Assembly (NCBI GenBank): GCA_037952775.1
Contig: JBANAY010000003.1
Span: forward strand, 5,642,001 to 5,706,000
Length of the DNA stretch: 64,000 nt
Direction: 5' to 3'
From: Clonostachys chloroleuca
Lineage: Eukaryota; Ascomycota; Sordariomycetes; Hypocreales; Bionectriaceae
The notes beneath the pieces are model-generated. The model worked only from the letters and a program-made list of their open reading frames with translations, did not search any database and was not told the DNA's origin. The translations under genes and the position numbers were made by a program. Positions within the stretch are counted from its first letter, which is position 1; each line of letters opens with the position of its first letter. Below, piece after piece: positions 43,258-57,065 of the stretch.

Positions 43258-46200
43258 TGATATCAGGCAAGCAGAATCTACAGACAGCGCTCCTAGTACA
43301 CAGTGACAGGGAGGTGGTGTCTCCCACCATCTCTTCCGTCAAGCAATTACTTAATGAGTATATGAGTTTAAAAGATGCGATGAGGAAAGGTTGGGGGCGG
43401 AAAGCTCACTGGTCGGCTGGGGATATGATTATTTCTTGATTTGTTATCCAGCATTCATGTTCCTTGGATAGAGCGGATATTCTTGAGCATGTGCCTTTCT
43501 TTTCATTTAATTTTACTTGTTCACAGTCTATCAAGCGAGAATACGATCAATCTACATCAAATTAATCACCCTAACGTGCATTGCCAATGGGACTTTCAAC
43601 CCTACCGTGACTAAATTTTGTCTTGAAACGCATCTGTGAGCTAACCCCCCTCTTATTTATTCTTTTTCTCTCTCTAAATCATCTTCTATGATAATTTGTA
43701 TCTGCCATTGATTCATTTTCCACAGCTTGTATTGTGTGTCTAAGACGGTGATGCTCATCTCTGAATTCATTGAGATGCAAGTGCTTAGTTTGTGCCCCCT
43801 TTTTGGGGGCTTTAATCAATGTTCCTGTAGCTAACAGGAAAAAATGACCCAAGCTTCTATGGATTACTATTCCTCTTGTATGCAGATCCCATTAGCCAAG
43901 TCATTGACGGGCCTGGGTCACCGGGTCGTATATGAGTATTACTACGAGCCTGGACTACCCCCCTAACTTGGGCGAAAGATTTTCACAACCAGGGTTCGTG
44001 TACGAGGGCTTAAGTTTGACCGCCTGGGAAGTTTCAAAGGTTCCTGGACTTGGCAATGTAACTGGCTTCAATGGCACATAAATGAAAAAGGGGGATTAGT
44101 TCTATAGCCACACCCGGACCCTGCGTTTAAGCCTGGACCCTGAAATTTTATTTGGCAACTGCAATATCGTCATATCAGTTCAGGGTCCTGCCGGTACCCG
44201 AAGCTGTGCAGCAACCCTCTGGGACCATCTTGGGGTGTGACTTGCGGTGTGTGTATATCGGGGATTCACTTAGTCTCCTACGGGCACGGATGAAGTCCAC
44301 CGATGCAAGTTGACTCTTAGCCTTAAGACTATGATCTACACTGTGATAGGCCTTGCCCAAGGGGGTGGAGCTTGGAATCTATGATGATTTGGAATTGTTT
44401 AGCTGCCCGGAGGATCTACGAGCTGGGAGGGGCTATCATGAGAACAGATAGGCAAAGTGTTATGTTTGTTCTTCAACATTGATTTCCACAAGCAGAAAAA
44501 AGGCAGCACCCTATTCTCACGAATTCCTTATATTGATTATTGCATGACGTGGCTCTAGATATCACATCGAAGCTCATCCGCCGCCTCGGGGCTACGCCGT
44601 GTGCCAGGCCGTTCTGCTATAGCAAATGGCTGGCATCGAAATGCAACCCTACAGCTTCTGCCTTTGCTAGTTCCGGCGTTAGATATGAATGCCATCAAAA
44701 ATATCCTATTACTCGATGGATAATGAGTTTTCTCTTTCTTAGGAGATGAACAGGACTTTTTTTGCGTTGAGCTTATGCATCGATTGGAAAGCATCCTCCT
44801 GCCATCCGATTGGGTGCTGACATGACAGAACAATTTATCATCACTAGCCGGTGCTCTAGCTCGCTGAGGATTTGGCCAAGTTCCAGCAATGTTTCTTGCC
44901 AAGTCTGGGTTTATTCCCAGCTTTTCCCTGCTCCATCTCTCTAGCCGCTGATAAGCGGATGAGAGCATGTACTGCCACGTAGGCCAAGCAGTGCATACAC
45001 GAGGGATGTGCACCAAATGTCCTTTTTGCTCGGTAGTGTGCCAGGATCCTACGATGTCCCCGGGATAACACGTTTAATCATACCATGATGATGCGCTAAT
45101 GAATGTTAAATGAGAGGTTATAGGAGGGCACAATTGTAATAAAGATACAGATTTCGCACAATGGGGCTCTACGATTCTGATTATCTTGGTTTGGGGTAGG
45201 TGTTGACCCATGTGAAGCGGGGGAAGAGGTGGAGGAGGCTATTATTGCCATGAGACATGGGCAACGGGATGAGGGCATGAGTCGCAACCAGGGGGCAACA
45301 GGGGGACATGCAGAGGTGCCTGACTTGTGAAAAGAGGAGGTAAGAGGGAACGTGGCCTGGATGGAAGGGGTGCATTGATGAATATCTTTCCACGCTAGCG
45401 GCCGACTTTGCTTCCCCCACTCGGCAGTCGTCAAGAGCCACGGTTGGCTGATTATTGTTGACTTGCTGTTGGAGAGCAAGCGGAATGAATCTCGGTAGTG
45501 GTCGATGAATCATCTTTGCATGTGAGCCTTTGTGGCCAGTCCGGCACGCGTAGCACGAGTCTTCTACGTTTTATTGATAATAACAAGCTCGCAGGGCCAC
45601 GTACTTTTCTCCATGCTTGCTCTTCCTGAGGCATGTATGAACCAGCCAGATGGACCCGGGCATTCATTCGTCCACGGCACTCTTCTTCCGCTCCAAGGAC
45701 GGGACATTACGATCGGAGCAAAATTCCGCCCCTGGATTTTGGAATCGAACTTGTAGGACTGGGGGTTGAGCAATAGACCCGCCCACCCGCCATTTGTGGA
45801 TTTGATGGATACGCACTGGAATAGACCACCTAGAAGGGATGTGCACTGAATTATAGGGAAAGGGAACTGTTGAATGGAGAGCGGGACAGGCGAGGTCTCC
45901 GCTCAGCGGGATTGGTAGCGAGCGATGTTGGTGGAGGCTCTCCTGAATAATGAACACCAACACCTGGTTCGAAGGCTCGTGGCTAATCTTATCAACGTGT
46001 CCTGGCATCGCATGTTAAATTTATAAAGGGACAATTGGGGATTTGGGAATAGATTGGTGTTGGCTAGGGCACCCGTTCTTGACTCTGGATGTTGAGAATA
46101 ATCGAATAAAGATGGCACCGGATCTCTCTTCATGAGTCTTGGTATTAGTATTCTAAAAGCGAAAGATAGACTGATCGTTGTAGCCTTAGCTATGGCAATA

Positions 46201-46683
46201 TGTTGAAACGGGTTAAATTAGAACTGGTGAACAGAACTCTGCCTGAATACAATGAAGTCTTTGACATTGTGCTCACTTTCTAGTCAAGGTACTCGTATAA
46301 AACTACCCCTTCTCCTGCGAAAATGTGAGATTGCGTTTAATTGCGAGAATAGAAAAGGGTAAGATAACAAGTTAGTGAAGTGAAATAGAGCAGGTGCTGT
46401 TCTTAGTTCCCTCCTACTATTAACCACTGGCTGTCTACTTACAGTTATTTGAATTGAATGCTCAGAGAGTACATGGTGGTAGAACTTGATAGACATCTAT
46501 GGCAGAAAAGTGAATCCCTTATTGTGTTCTCTATGTTTATGTTTTTGGTCTATCCTGCCTCCCGACCGTAACCAAATGATAATTCTCTATGATTTGGATG
46601 GAACAAGGTGAACGGTTTACAGAGTGTGAGTTTAAGAGTATGATGAATAGAGAAAACCAGAAAGAAACATTATGTAGCGAGAA
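43258..46683. other. 3.4-kb gene-poor region
   Basis: No convincing coding frame. A short open frame of about 57 codons lies near 43915-44080, with an internal ATG at 43932, but it lacks any recognised motif. A GCCCCC-TTTTT-GGGGGC hairpin lies near 43795-43811. Confidence 0.4.
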
Positions 46684-47682
46684 TCACACCCAAAACTTTG
46701 CCTTCTCCTCGTTTTGTATTTTAGAGAGGACAGGGCTTGAAAAACCGAAAATTTGAAGAACCCACGTGTAAATATTATGAAACCAACAAGCAGAGATACT
46801 CTCCCGCAGAACTCGTTCTGCTGCCTTCAAGTACTGGACTTGACTGGTAAGCGCTATATTTGTAGCTCGCTGTGCTGAGAGCTCGGAGAGGGCTTGCTCG
46901 TGTTTCTCAGATAGAGCACCTTCGTTTTGTTTTAGACGTGCTATTTCAACTTTCAAAGAAGAGTTCTCTTCCTGGAGCCTGTCCGCTTGGGACTTGGTAC
47001 TGCCGTGTACCCCTTCGATATAAGACACTTTGGCATCCAAGCCTTGCGCTCGCTTTGTGGCGGCTTCCAACTGCTTCCGAAGCATGTCATTGTATTTGGA
47101 CGTATATGCCTTCCTTTTGGAGGCTTCTTCTAGCTCGGACCTGAGGTCTTGATTTTCCTGCTTCACCGTCTCCAGTGAAGTGCTGGTTGTTGATAGCTCC
47201 GTCTCCAATTCTTCTATTTGTCGGCGCTGTTCATAATTCTCAAGAAGTACAGACGTGTACTTGATCTTATGCTCCCTCAGCTCCTCTTCTGCTTCGTTAG
47301 GTGTCAATTGGCTGAGCTGTGTAGCAATTGATGCCTGTTCCATGTTCTTCCTGAGTAGGTGGTCATGATGCTCAGCTGCAGTGGCAACTACGTCAAGCCA
47401 ACGCTGTGCAACGAGCTCCGCCTGGTACTGGTGGGTTTCCTCACAAAGGCAAATCCTTGCGAGATCAATCAATTCCTGCTCTGATATACATTTCGGGTCC
47501 TGAGTAGAGAATCTGGCAAGCTGAGACCGAATTTCTGGATACCAGATCTCAGGGACCGAGTATCTACAACGCGGACGGTTGAGCCTGGTCTCATCCTCGC
47601 CCACGCAGGAGATTAGAGTGAAGTCATTGTCGATGTCGTAGCTGATTTGGAATAGGTTTGCTGGATCCCATGTGGCCGCCAT
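46684..47682 (-). CDS. Coiled-coil protein of unknown function
   Basis: Intronless, 332 residues from the ATG at 47682; the frame is open 69 codons further upstream, but that part is unlike protein. Residues 1-100 form a folded, Trp/Cys-containing N-terminal part (TWDPANLFQISYDIDNDFTL, RYSVPEIWYPEIRSQLARF). Residues 120-295 are a long heptad-rich coiled coil (EELREHKIKYTSVLLENYEQ, QIEELETELS, DRLQEENSSLKVEIARLK). The C-terminus is hydrophobic (CWFHNIYTWVLQIFGFSSPVL), so a tail anchor is possible. Family not recognised. Confidence 0.65.
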   Translation of the reverse strand: MAATWDPANLFQISYDIDNDFTLISCVGEDETRLNRPRCRYSVPEIWYPEIRSQLARFSTQDPKCISEQELIDLARICLCEETHQYQAELVAQRWLDVVATAAEHHDHLLRKNMEQASIATQLSQLTPNEAEEELREHKIKYTSVLLENYEQRRQIEELETELSTTSTSLETVKQENQDLRSELEEASKRKAYTSKYNDMLRKQLEAATKRAQGLDAKVSYIEGVHGSTKSQADRLQEENSSLKVEIARLKQNEGALSEKHEQALSELSAQRATNIALTSQVQYLKAAERVLRESISACWFHNIYTWVLQIFGFSSPVLSKIQNEEKAKFWV

Positions 47683-48138
47683 ACTCCTTTTGTGCCAGAA
47701 TGAGAAAGTTTCTGTGCAGGAGGTGGCAGGATCGGATGCTCGGGAGGGGGCGGATGTTATCGTAATAGAACAGAAAAATCTGGACAAAATCAGCTGATTC
47801 CGTGCTCGGTTGGGAACGGAGGTGTAATTGACTAATTTTAGTATATGAACAGATCTATCAGTACCGGGATTAATACTCAATGAGGACAATTTCGAATCTT
47901 ACCGCGAGCCGGGATAATTATTAAGTTGATTAAGCTTCGAATAGCTCGCATTGGTGGATGTCACATTTGGAGGATCGAGCTTTTCATCACCACGAACTTC
48001 ACGTCAAGCCAACAATTACCGCCCTAATTTCTGCGCGAGTTTGTGGTTGAATCTCATATTTCTTCATAATACTTTATTGTCAGCTGCTAAATATTTACTT
48101 GTTTTATCAACGAGAATAATCAATTGCCTTTGTTATAC
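47683..48138. other. Intergenic
   Basis: AT-rich, nothing seen; 3' side of the alcohol dehydrogenase gene. Confidence 0.5.
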
Positions 48139-49251
48139 TCAAGGTATCACAACAGCCTTGACAACCTCCGCAGCACCAACCGCTCTAAGGGCGTCTGTTG
48201 TCTCATCAAGAGTATACTTGTGGGTGACGCATTGAGCCAATGGGAACACCTCATGGTTGGTTTCCACAAGTTTGGCAGCACGGTAGTAATGCTTTGGGGA
48301 CGCAAAAGTCGAACCTACTACTGTGAGGGCCTTTTGCACCACGTCAAAGGGGCAGAAAGGAACGGTGCTATTCCCCGCCCATGTGCCGACAAGGAGATAC
48401 TTGCCGGACCGGCCCAGAAGCGAAATCCCCTCCTCAAAGGCGGCTGCATTCCCGCTGCATTCAATGGCTACGCCGACCCCCCTGGGGCCTATGGAGCTGT
48501 TGATGAAGCTTTGGCGGGCTTGCCGCGAGGAAAGCTCCGGCTTCCGGAAGTCTACCAACAGCGTAGCCCCGAATTCTCGGGCTCGCTGAAGTCTCGACTC
48601 AACGCCCTCAATACAGATGATATCTCTTGCGTTGGCTAACTTGGCCATCATGATGGCGGCAAGACCAACAGGCCCGGCCCCCTGCACAAGCACCGTGATC
48701 CCTGAGGGTATCCCGCCTAGGTGGTCTAAAGCCTGCAGGATGGTGGGGAGGGCGCAACCCAATGCAATGAAGGCGTCCAGAGGGACATTTGGATCAATGC
48801 GGTAGAATGAATTGTTGGGCAGTAACGTAGCGAGCTCCGTATAGCTTGCCCAGACCTCGGCCCGGTTCGCAGGTGACCAGAACGTGCCGTTGGTGCAAGC
48901 CGTAAAGTCTTCGCTGATGGTACAGTCGTAGCAGGCATTGCAAGGTCTGATTGGGTTCCAGTAGACAACATCTCCAACAGCGATGGGATGGCCGGCATGG
49001 TCTGTTGCCACGCCCTCGCCGAGCTCGATGATTTGCCCGAGGCCCTCATGCCCAAGCACAACAGGGTCAGGGAAGGGCTGATCGCCCCTCGCGAGATGGG
49101 CATCTGTCCCGCAGACTCCTGCTCTAAGGACCTTTATGAGTGTGCACGCACGCGCAGGTGGTGGGACCTCTCTCGTCCAAATCTGTACACCAGACCCGTC
49201 TGCAGTGAGAACGGCCGCCTTGGAGCATCGAGTGCCGTCAGTTCCTGCCAT
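48139..49251 (-). CDS. Zinc-dependent alcohol dehydrogenase (MDR family)
   Basis: Intronless, 370 residues; start at 49251, after a long open but non-coding-looking leader. Catalytic zinc ligands: Cys47 (AGVCGTDAH), His68-Glu69 (LGHEGLG). Structural zinc Cys at 104, 107, 110 and 119 (PCNACYDCTISEDFTAC). The Rossmann motif is VLVQGAGPVGLAAI, and the following strand ends in IEGVESRLQR, an acidic residue that favours NAD(H). It would oxidise an alcohol to a ketone or aldehyde, or the reverse. It is divergent from the VAO-type oxidase at 49860, so the two are probably co-expressed. In an alkylphenol pathway it would oxidise 1-(4-hydroxyphenyl)alkanols. Confidence 0.9.
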   Translation of the reverse strand: MAGTDGTRCSKAAVLTADGSGVQIWTREVPPPARACTLIKVLRAGVCGTDAHLARGDQPFPDPVVLGHEGLGQIIELGEGVATDHAGHPIAVGDVVYWNPIRPCNACYDCTISEDFTACTNGTFWSPANRAEVWASYTELATLLPNNSFYRIDPNVPLDAFIALGCALPTILQALDHLGGIPSGITVLVQGAGPVGLAAIMMAKLANARDIICIEGVESRLQRAREFGATLLVDFRKPELSSRQARQSFINSSIGPRGVGVAIECSGNAAAFEEGISLLGRSGKYLLVGTWAGNSTVPFCPFDVVQKALTVVGSTFASPKHYYRAAKLVETNHEVFPLAQCVTHKYTLDETTDALRAVGAAEVVKAVVIP

Positions 49252-52036
<2,785 letters not shown>

Positions 52037-52545
52037 AGAGGTGTAAATCCGGAATTAGATGGTGATAATCTACAGCAAATAAGACTGTCTGCTTAAAGTT
52101 CGGGATGTAGGAATGCGTTTTCTTAGCTTATGATACACGTGTAACAACCTATCCGAAAAGCTAGTCACCAGGACGTTTTTTGACATTTAACGAGTTGATT
52201 CTATCCTACGTCAAATACGTGAGTACATGTACGTGTAGAGCCGAAACAATGGATATACTGCATATGAGAAATTGGACATATATCCGAGGTTAATCTCTCG
52301 GCTCCCCCGGTAACTGCCGTTTATTTATTACGATGGCCAATCAAGTCTCCTTAGAGCAAAGACCCGATTGTTAAAATTTGACCTGAAAGGGAACATTCCG
52401 TTCCCTGGAACCGGTAAATGATATCTAGAGTGGGTTTACAATTATGGTCCCTGAGAGATGTTCTAATAATTGAGATAAGAGTTTTGTCGTTGTGAAAGGG
52501 TATCATTTTAAAATTTACATTTGAACACTCATATCGACATTGCTA
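52037..52545. other. Intergenic between convergent genes
   Basis: AT-rich 3' flanks of the VAO and regulator genes; nothing else seen. Confidence 0.5.
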
Positions 52546-54837
52546 CTACATCCCTGCGGAATCAAGAGACCTCTCTCCAAGGCTACCCTGAGCAAAATAA
52601 GACTCGGGTGAAACATAGCTTGTTACAGGGAACAACGGAACGCCATGTTCAAGCAAATAACCAGTCGAATCAACATTATCAATGAGAGAATGATGTGCCG
52701 CACCCACGTCCGTCTCAAAATGCTCGTAGCCATGAGAAAGAAGCTGTGCAGGCAGCACACCTGATGTGGGTAGCATGAACTCGTCTTGCATTGTGCTAAA
52801 GTCAAACGAGTGAGGTGTCATTGGTTGGCCGATGCCCTCGTCTGTCGGCAGGCTCCAGCTGGACCGTTGAGGAGAGGTGATGCTGTTGATCGTGTCTTCA
52901 CCAACATCGTGATTCTTCGATGGCGCTCGTATGTCTCCAAATATAGTCCGTGTCTTTTGGTTATTCTCTTCAAGTAATGTGTCAGCTTGTCTGGTAGTGT
53001 ATATGAGAGCAGCTTCTTTCAATTGGCCGCAAATAGTGGCATATCGAGAGGCTTGAGTACTGTGTTTCCCGAGATGAGCTAGAATCTTGATAGCTCGGTC
53101 CATAGCATCATCCGTTGGCCATTTGTGACGAATCGACGAGTCTAGACATGCCAGTCCAAGGCATAGAACTGATATGAAGACACTGTTGATGACATGAGGC
53201 TGTCGCTTGGGAGTGTTCAGCTCAAAGACATACTCGTGTGCGATGTCGATGCCTTTGATGGCCGAATTTACACAAGCATCGGCGTAGGTCGCGATAGATG
53301 CCCTGGCCGAGAAGCTATCGTCATGGATCTCCTTGCTTGATGTGTGGTAAACTTGAAAAGTCAAAAACGGTCTTGTGAGCAACACAATGGAATAATAGTA
53401 TGCCATTGTCACAAGGCTGGAGCCGTGCTTGAGCTCCAGCCCAAAACTGCGGGGTGACAGGCCAGAACTCTTCGAGTCAGCATACTCCAAGCCATCTACC
53501 ATGAGCATTTGGGGCAGCTCCTCGGTCCATTGCCGGTGCTGCCTCGAGATACTCTTGGCCAACTCAAGGCTGACGGCCTTTTCCGCATACACCTCGACCA
53601 GTATCCTCTCAAAGACGTTGCAAATCCGGAACATGGCAGAGAAGACTTGACCAGCAACTCCGGGACTCTCGTAGTCAGGGAGTGACTTGATTGGTGTCAT
53701 GGCAATGTTAGAGACAGACTCGGACGTCGCTGGCGGTCTCCCTAATGAGGAAGCCAAGAACAAATCACAGACCCGTAGCGACTTCCACGCGCGCTCTCTA
53801 GATAAACCCTCTTCGCCCCCAAAGGCAGTGTTGGTTTCGTGGAGGTGGATGCCCAATGTGTATGCTGCTCGGACGGCTATCCCCAAGTTGATGAAGGCAG
53901 CGTTGTACTGGCATGAAGCAATCATGAAATAAGTCATCTGCAAGATGGCCTGGATGGTAGGTAGGCCTGGATCGTCCAACAGGTGAAACATTGTGAGTTG
54001 GCGACCGTACGCAAAGCACTCCTCTGCCAACTCATCATCCATTTCGCCCTGGGCCCTGCCCTGGGCCCCAATCCCAAGAGCTAGGTAGATGATGGCACAT
54101 GTGGACTTGGGGGTTTCGCTTGGCTGCTCAATGTGGGCTTGCACTTGGTCCTTGAGCCACGGGGGATCGAAGAGATCCATTGCGCCGCTGACGGCAAGGA
54201 AGAACTGGCTTGCGAGACTTTGCGCGGTACAGACGTCTAGGGACGGCTTCTTGGCCGTGTCGAAGCGGATCTTGGGGCTATTCTCGACCATTGGGCTTCG
54301 GCTAGGATCGTTCGTAAAGGCACATGGCCCGACAGCGATCTGCACGGCGTGCTTGACTGTCTCCATGAAGGAGAGAGATGCCGATTCACCAGCATATACT
54401 GTGTCGTATACGTCAGCAAGCCAGCCGTATCCAAAGATAAACTGTGCTCTGTGTTCTATGCGCATGGACTATAACATACTGAATTTCCCTTTGCTGTCTT
54501 TGAGCATCTGCGACTCAGCCGAGGATGGGGCCGAGCCCGAGACGGGAACATCGAGTTGTTTGTGTCGAGGTCGAATTGACGACGGACTGCCTCTGGTCTC
54601 ACCCAGATCAACTCTCACTTGCCCTCGCGTTCGACCTCCGCTGTCAATGGTCTTTTCGCTCCCGTCCCGCGACGTCGGGCGAGGGTCTCGTGAGTACCGA
54701 CATGAGTCTTCCACACAGCGCGTCTTACACTGGTCGCAGGGCAAGATGCCGTCGCACTTGGCCTTGCGCTTCTTGCAACTCTCGCAGGCGTGGGCGACTC
54801 GCCGGCGGAAGCGAGGGTCTACTTTTGCTCGAGGCAT
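52546..54837 (-). CDS. Zn2Cys6 transcription factor (736 aa), candidate cluster regulator
   Basis: Two exons: complement of 52546-54398 and 54480-54837 (intron 54399-54479, GTATGT...ACACAG). Start at 54837 gives MPRAKVDPRFRRRVAHA before the zinc cluster CESCKKRKAKCDGILPCDQCKTRCVEDSC (about residues 18-46). Splicing restores LKDSKGKF-IYAGESASLSF, a motif common at the start of the regulatory domain in fungal Zn2Cys6 proteins. The middle homology region follows (WLKDQVQAHI, AIIYLALGIGAQGRAQGE, IAVRAAYTLGIHLHE). The C-terminus is acidic and Phe/Tyr-rich. It sits inside the VAO/MAR/BVMO group and shares its promoter with the maleylacetate reductase. Confidence 0.88.
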
Positions 54838-55564
54838 TGCGTTGATATGGCAACATGAGTGGAGAGGAAGGCGATGTGATGCGAAGTGATGGCGGAAGAC
54901 AACGCGCCGACTAAATCTAACAGCGACGAGGGCTATGTAGGGACAAGGGGGTCCATCTCCAGGCTCACGCACGATCTGGAGCTGAAGCTAGGGGCCGTTG
55001 ATTTGCACGGGGATTGGATATGGATGCCACGTGAGTGGGCTATTCACAGCATCCGTCTGGGGTTCCGTGTGGAGAGATAAGTTCTGTGTGCGGAGAGATG
55101 GAGTCGCATGTATGTATATGTCTTCTCTTGTTGGGACGCTCTGCTGGCTTCTCCTCTCCACCGAGCCGCCCTCCATCGTCACTCTCTTCTCCTCAGTTCT
55201 CTCCGCCCTGTGCCAATGCCCCATGCAACCCTGTAACACGACCTGAGATCACTAAGTCCAGGCACCAAACTCCACACGGTCAAGATTCCAAGCTGCCCAC
55301 TGTGGCTGGCGGGGCCTGGCAAGGAGTACGTTATCCGGTGCAGCTTCCGATGGGGTACGGTTCCGACGGCTCCAAGTGGGAGCTCAACGAGGGGAGCTTG
55401 GGGAGATAACCAGAAGCCCGAATAGATCGGCTCCACTAACCTTCTCGAGTCTTGCTGAGCCGGCAGTCTGGGAGGCAGGTCATTATGTATAACCTGAATT
55501 GAGGCGTTTTGTAAACGGCTCATACTGCCATAACTCATCACACACAACCAATTCAGCATCAGAA
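54838..55564. promoter_or_regulatory. Divergent promoter, regulator and maleylacetate reductase
   Basis: 727 bp. It contains CGGTTCCG at 55358-55365 and several CCG/CGG words (TTCCGATGGGG, CCGACGGC). The last 50 bases before the reductase (ACACACAACCAATTCAGCATCAG) could hold an intron acceptor as well as a leader. Confidence 0.35.
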
Positions 55565-56704
55565 ATGGCTGCCCCCTGAACTTCGTCTACAACGTCGCCC
55601 CCAGCAGAGTCGTCTTTGGCCAGGGGAAGATCCAGACGCTCCCTGACGAGCTGACCCGGCAGGGATTGAAAACTCCCCTCATCCTGACGACGCCTCAGCA
55701 GATCCAGCATGGCGAGAAGGTCAAGGCTATCCTGGGCGGCGTTGGCAATCTCTTCACTGAAGCCACCATGCACACCCCAACAAGCGTCACAGACACTGCC
55801 CTAGCCTTCACCAAATCAGTCGACGCCGACTCCATCATCTCCATTGGCGGCGGCAGCACCATTGGGCTTGGCAAGGCCATCAGCATTCGCACTGGGCTCC
55901 CCCACATCTGCATCCCTACGACCTATGCCGGGTCTGAGATGACTCCAATCTTGGGCGAGTCGGTGGACGGGCTCAAGAAGACGCGCAGCGACCCCAAGAT
56001 CCTTCCGGGGACAGTGATCTATGATGTCGATCTTACACTGAGCCTCCCACCCGGCATGAGCGCTACGAGTGGGATAAATGCCATTGCACATTCCGGTACG
56101 TTTACTGCCCGTCACGAATAACCGTATTTCCGTCGCTGACACCGTCTTTCCGCTAGTCGAGGCACTGTACGCGCAAAATGCCAACCCCATCATCTCCCTG
56201 CTCGCCCTCGAGGGAGTCAAGGCCCTCGCTGGGGCTCTCCCCATCATCGTGGAGTCACCATCAGACGTGACTGCGCGCACTTCAGCTCAGTACGGAGCCT
56301 GGCTGTGCGGTTTATGTCTCGGTTCAGTCGGCATGTCAATTCACCACAAGCTCTGCCATACTCTTGGCGGAAGCTTTGGGCTGCCCCACGCAGAGACGCA
56401 CACCATCGTGCTCCCCCATGCTCTTGCATACAATGCGCCGCGCATCCCGGAAGTGATGGAGAAGCTCGCCGAGGTGCTCCCGGAGAGCAACGGCGATGCG
56501 ATTCATGGACTCAACGTGCTTCTTACGCGTCTCAAAGTGCAGCGGGGGTTGAACCACTTTGGTTTCAAGGTGGAGGATGTTGACAGCGCAGCTGACATTG
56601 CTGTCAGCAACCCTTACTACAACCCACGCCCGATCGAGCGGGATCTGATCCGGGAGCTGATTAGGAGGACACAAGCCGGGGAAGATGCTAGGGTAGATCT
56701 GTAG
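55565..56704 (+). CDS. Maleylacetate reductase (iron-type alcohol dehydrogenase fold)
   Basis: The main frame runs 55579-56095 and 56157-56704 (intron GTACGT...CTAG), about 360 residues with the start. It reduces maleylacetate to 3-oxoadipate with NAD(P)H, the last step before the central 3-oxoadipate route of hydroxyquinol-type pathways. Signatures: NFVYNVAPSRVVFGQGK at the start, DADSIISIGGGSTIGLGKAI, HICIPTTYAGSEMTPILG, NAIAHSVEALY, and the His-rich helix HHKLCHTLGGSFGLPHAETHTIVLPH. The best ATG, at 55565 (ATGGCTGCCCCC), runs into TGA one base out of phase; an added C in the C5 run at 55572-55576 would give an N-terminus MAAPLNFVYN. The alternative is an unseen upstream exon spliced to an AG near 55556-55562. 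Confidence 0.88.
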
Positions 56705-57065
56705 ATCCGTAGATCTCGCAGTTTTCAAATGCAGCAGCGTTGGTTAAGTGTTGCCTTGGGCCTTGGGTGGGTAGCTTGCGATGTCAATACTATTTTTCAA
56801 TAATAGCCCTATATCTTAACCATTTGAGGAATCTCATCAGAGAATTCTGGAACTCTTCGTGGAGTATTAGGTTTCTAATGAACTCATTGAAAGCATAGGT
56901 GTTTGTGGTGATTTCAAACGATACTTGAGTACGATGAAGGAGTAAAAGGCGGATGTTGGTGGGGTCAATCACTTATTCAGTTTCGATCATCATAGCTTCA
57001 GATTCTAATTTGGTTTCTTGGAAATCAATCTATTACAATGAATCTACCTACATGTATATACTAGC
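56705..57065. other. Intergenic between convergent genes
   Basis: AT-rich 3' flanks; nothing seen. Confidence 0.5.

Noticed and set aside
43795..43811. GCCCCC-TTTTT-GGGGGC hairpin
   Set aside because: Looks like a bacterial terminator, which has no meaning in fungal nuclear DNA; kept only as a note.
43915..44080. 57-codon open stretch with protein-like composition
   Set aside because: Too short, bounded by a stop just upstream, no homology recognised.
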